NCBI RefSeq assembly: GCF_009768885.1
Contig: NZ_WSQA01000011.1
Coordinates: forward strand, 62,001 to 126,000
Source: Sphingobacterium humi
GTDB taxonomy: Bacteria > Bacteroidota > Bacteroidia > Sphingobacteriales > Sphingobacteriaceae
DNA: 64,000 nucleotides
Direction of reading: 5' to 3'
Both the position numbers and the translations under genes were made by a program. The notes beneath the pieces were generated by a model. It searched no databases and was not told the DNA's origin. It saw nothing but the letters and a program-made list of their open reading frames with translations. Positions within the stretch are counted from its first letter, which is position 1. Every line of letters starts with the position of its first letter. Positions 63,655 to 64,000 of the stretch are shown piece after piece.

Positions 63655-64000
63655 ATGAATAGATTTCTACTTGGGTTCTGCATGTTTTTCTTAGTTCACG
63701 CGGCTTTTGCCCAGCAGACCACCCTTTCCGGTAGCATTAAAGACTCCCTTAGTTCTTCCGCCATTGCCTACGCTAGTATTGGCCTTGTAGATGCCCAGCA
63801 GAAGGTGGTAGACGGCATGGTAACCAATAGCGCCGGTGCTTTTCAGTTTTTACATATCAAGCCAGGAAAATACACCCTCAGCATCAAGTTTATTGGCTAC
63901 AAGCAAAAGCAGTTGGCGATAGACATTAGCCAGCAGAAGGCACTTAATTTAGGAACCATCCTGATTACGCCGGTCGATCAGCAATTGGAGCAGGTAACCG
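63655..64000 (+). CDS. Outer-membrane receptor with carboxypeptidase-regulatory domain, N-terminal fragment
   Basis: 115 codons, open at the window edge. A signal peptide (about 1-19, FFLVHAAFA) is followed by a CarboxypepD_reg-like domain (about 22-100: LSGSIKDSLSSSAIAYASI, TNSAGAFQFLHIKPGKYTLS) and the start of a plug (LGTILITPVDQQLEQVT). The order is that of the outer-membrane beta-barrel family of TonB-dependent receptors. The remainder is outside the window. Confidence 0.88.
   Translation, partial: MNRFLLGFCMFFLVHAAFAQQTTLSGSIKDSLSSSAIAYASIGLVDAQQKVVDGMVTNSAGAFQFLHIKPGKYTLSIKFIGYKQKQLAIDISQQKALNLGTILITPVDQQLEQVT

Noticed and set aside
1..64000. CRISPR array, IS element or integrase
   Set aside because: I saw no regularly spaced direct repeats with unique spacers, and no transposase- or recombinase-like protein in any frame.

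Overview
The window looks like the replication-origin region of a Bacteroidota chromosome, most likely from the family Sphingobacteriaceae (Sphingobacterium or Pedobacter relatives). The grounds are: SusC/SusD with an ECF sigma factor and FecR; TTTG-N19-TAnnTTTG promoters; a tRNA without an encoded CCA end; a futalosine-pathway enzyme (MqnB); and many short Bacteroidota-type families (DUF3078, DUF2461, DUF2007, DUF6952-like). The left edge cuts the 5' end of dnaA. Between the divergent nadA and nadB genes lies an AT-rich stretch with three perfect TTATCCACA boxes and several near matches, the best oriC candidate. Gene orientation largely switches there, and a near-perfect ParB site (parS) lies 6 kb to the right, upstream of mnmG.

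Layout. 0-11.2 kb: dnaA (partial), dxs, scpA, a leucine/isovalerate degradation cluster (crotonase, HMG-CoA lyase, acyl-CoA dehydrogenase, divergent methylcrotonoyl-CoA carboxylase beta subunit with a palindromic operator candidate between), a PAS-LuxR regulator, thiL and nadA. 11.3-11.65 kb: candidate oriC. 11.7-19.8 kb: nadB, gamma-carbonic anhydrase-like protein, Ig-like lipoprotein, mnmG, parS, Uup-like ABC-F protein, apaG. 20-36.7 kb: mostly housekeeping genes (RsmI-like methyltransferase, Nif3, zinc-ribbon protein, tricorn-like protease, FrnE-like DsbA, CPBP protease, cdsA, anmK, gcvH, pdhB, mqnB, queD, folE, O-methyltransferase). 36.8-41 kb: an envelope group (two glucosaminidases, a carboxypeptidase-regulatory protein, a DUF3078 barrel, an amidase lipoprotein). 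41-50.4 kb: ECF sigma factor, FecR, SusC, SusD and two thioredoxin-fold proteins, a nutrient-uptake locus without a glycoside hydrolase. 50.4-56.5 kb: a minus-strand operon (PIG-L deacetylase, two tiny membrane proteins, sodium:solute symporter) and a redox group (DUF6952-like, thioredoxin, peroxiredoxin).

56.7-63.5 kb: a tRNA-Arg(CCU) gene followed by an AT-rich accessory region, all on the minus strand. It carries a DUF6602 nuclease-like protein, a PHP plus SMC-like ATPase (TrlF type) and a DarT/DarG DNA ADP-ribosylation toxin-antitoxin pair. No integrase, transposase or clear att repeat is visible. The window ends in the first 115 codons of an outer-membrane receptor-like gene, preceded by a run of nine C.

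Structure outside genes includes two copies of an unannotated dispersed repeat with long inverted arms (7.9 kb and 31.8 kb, opposite orientation, each between convergent genes), a hairpin with DnaA-box-like arms at 55.1 kb, and several promoters placed so close to start codons that leaderless mRNAs are likely. Nothing was computed; homology calls rest on recognised motifs.
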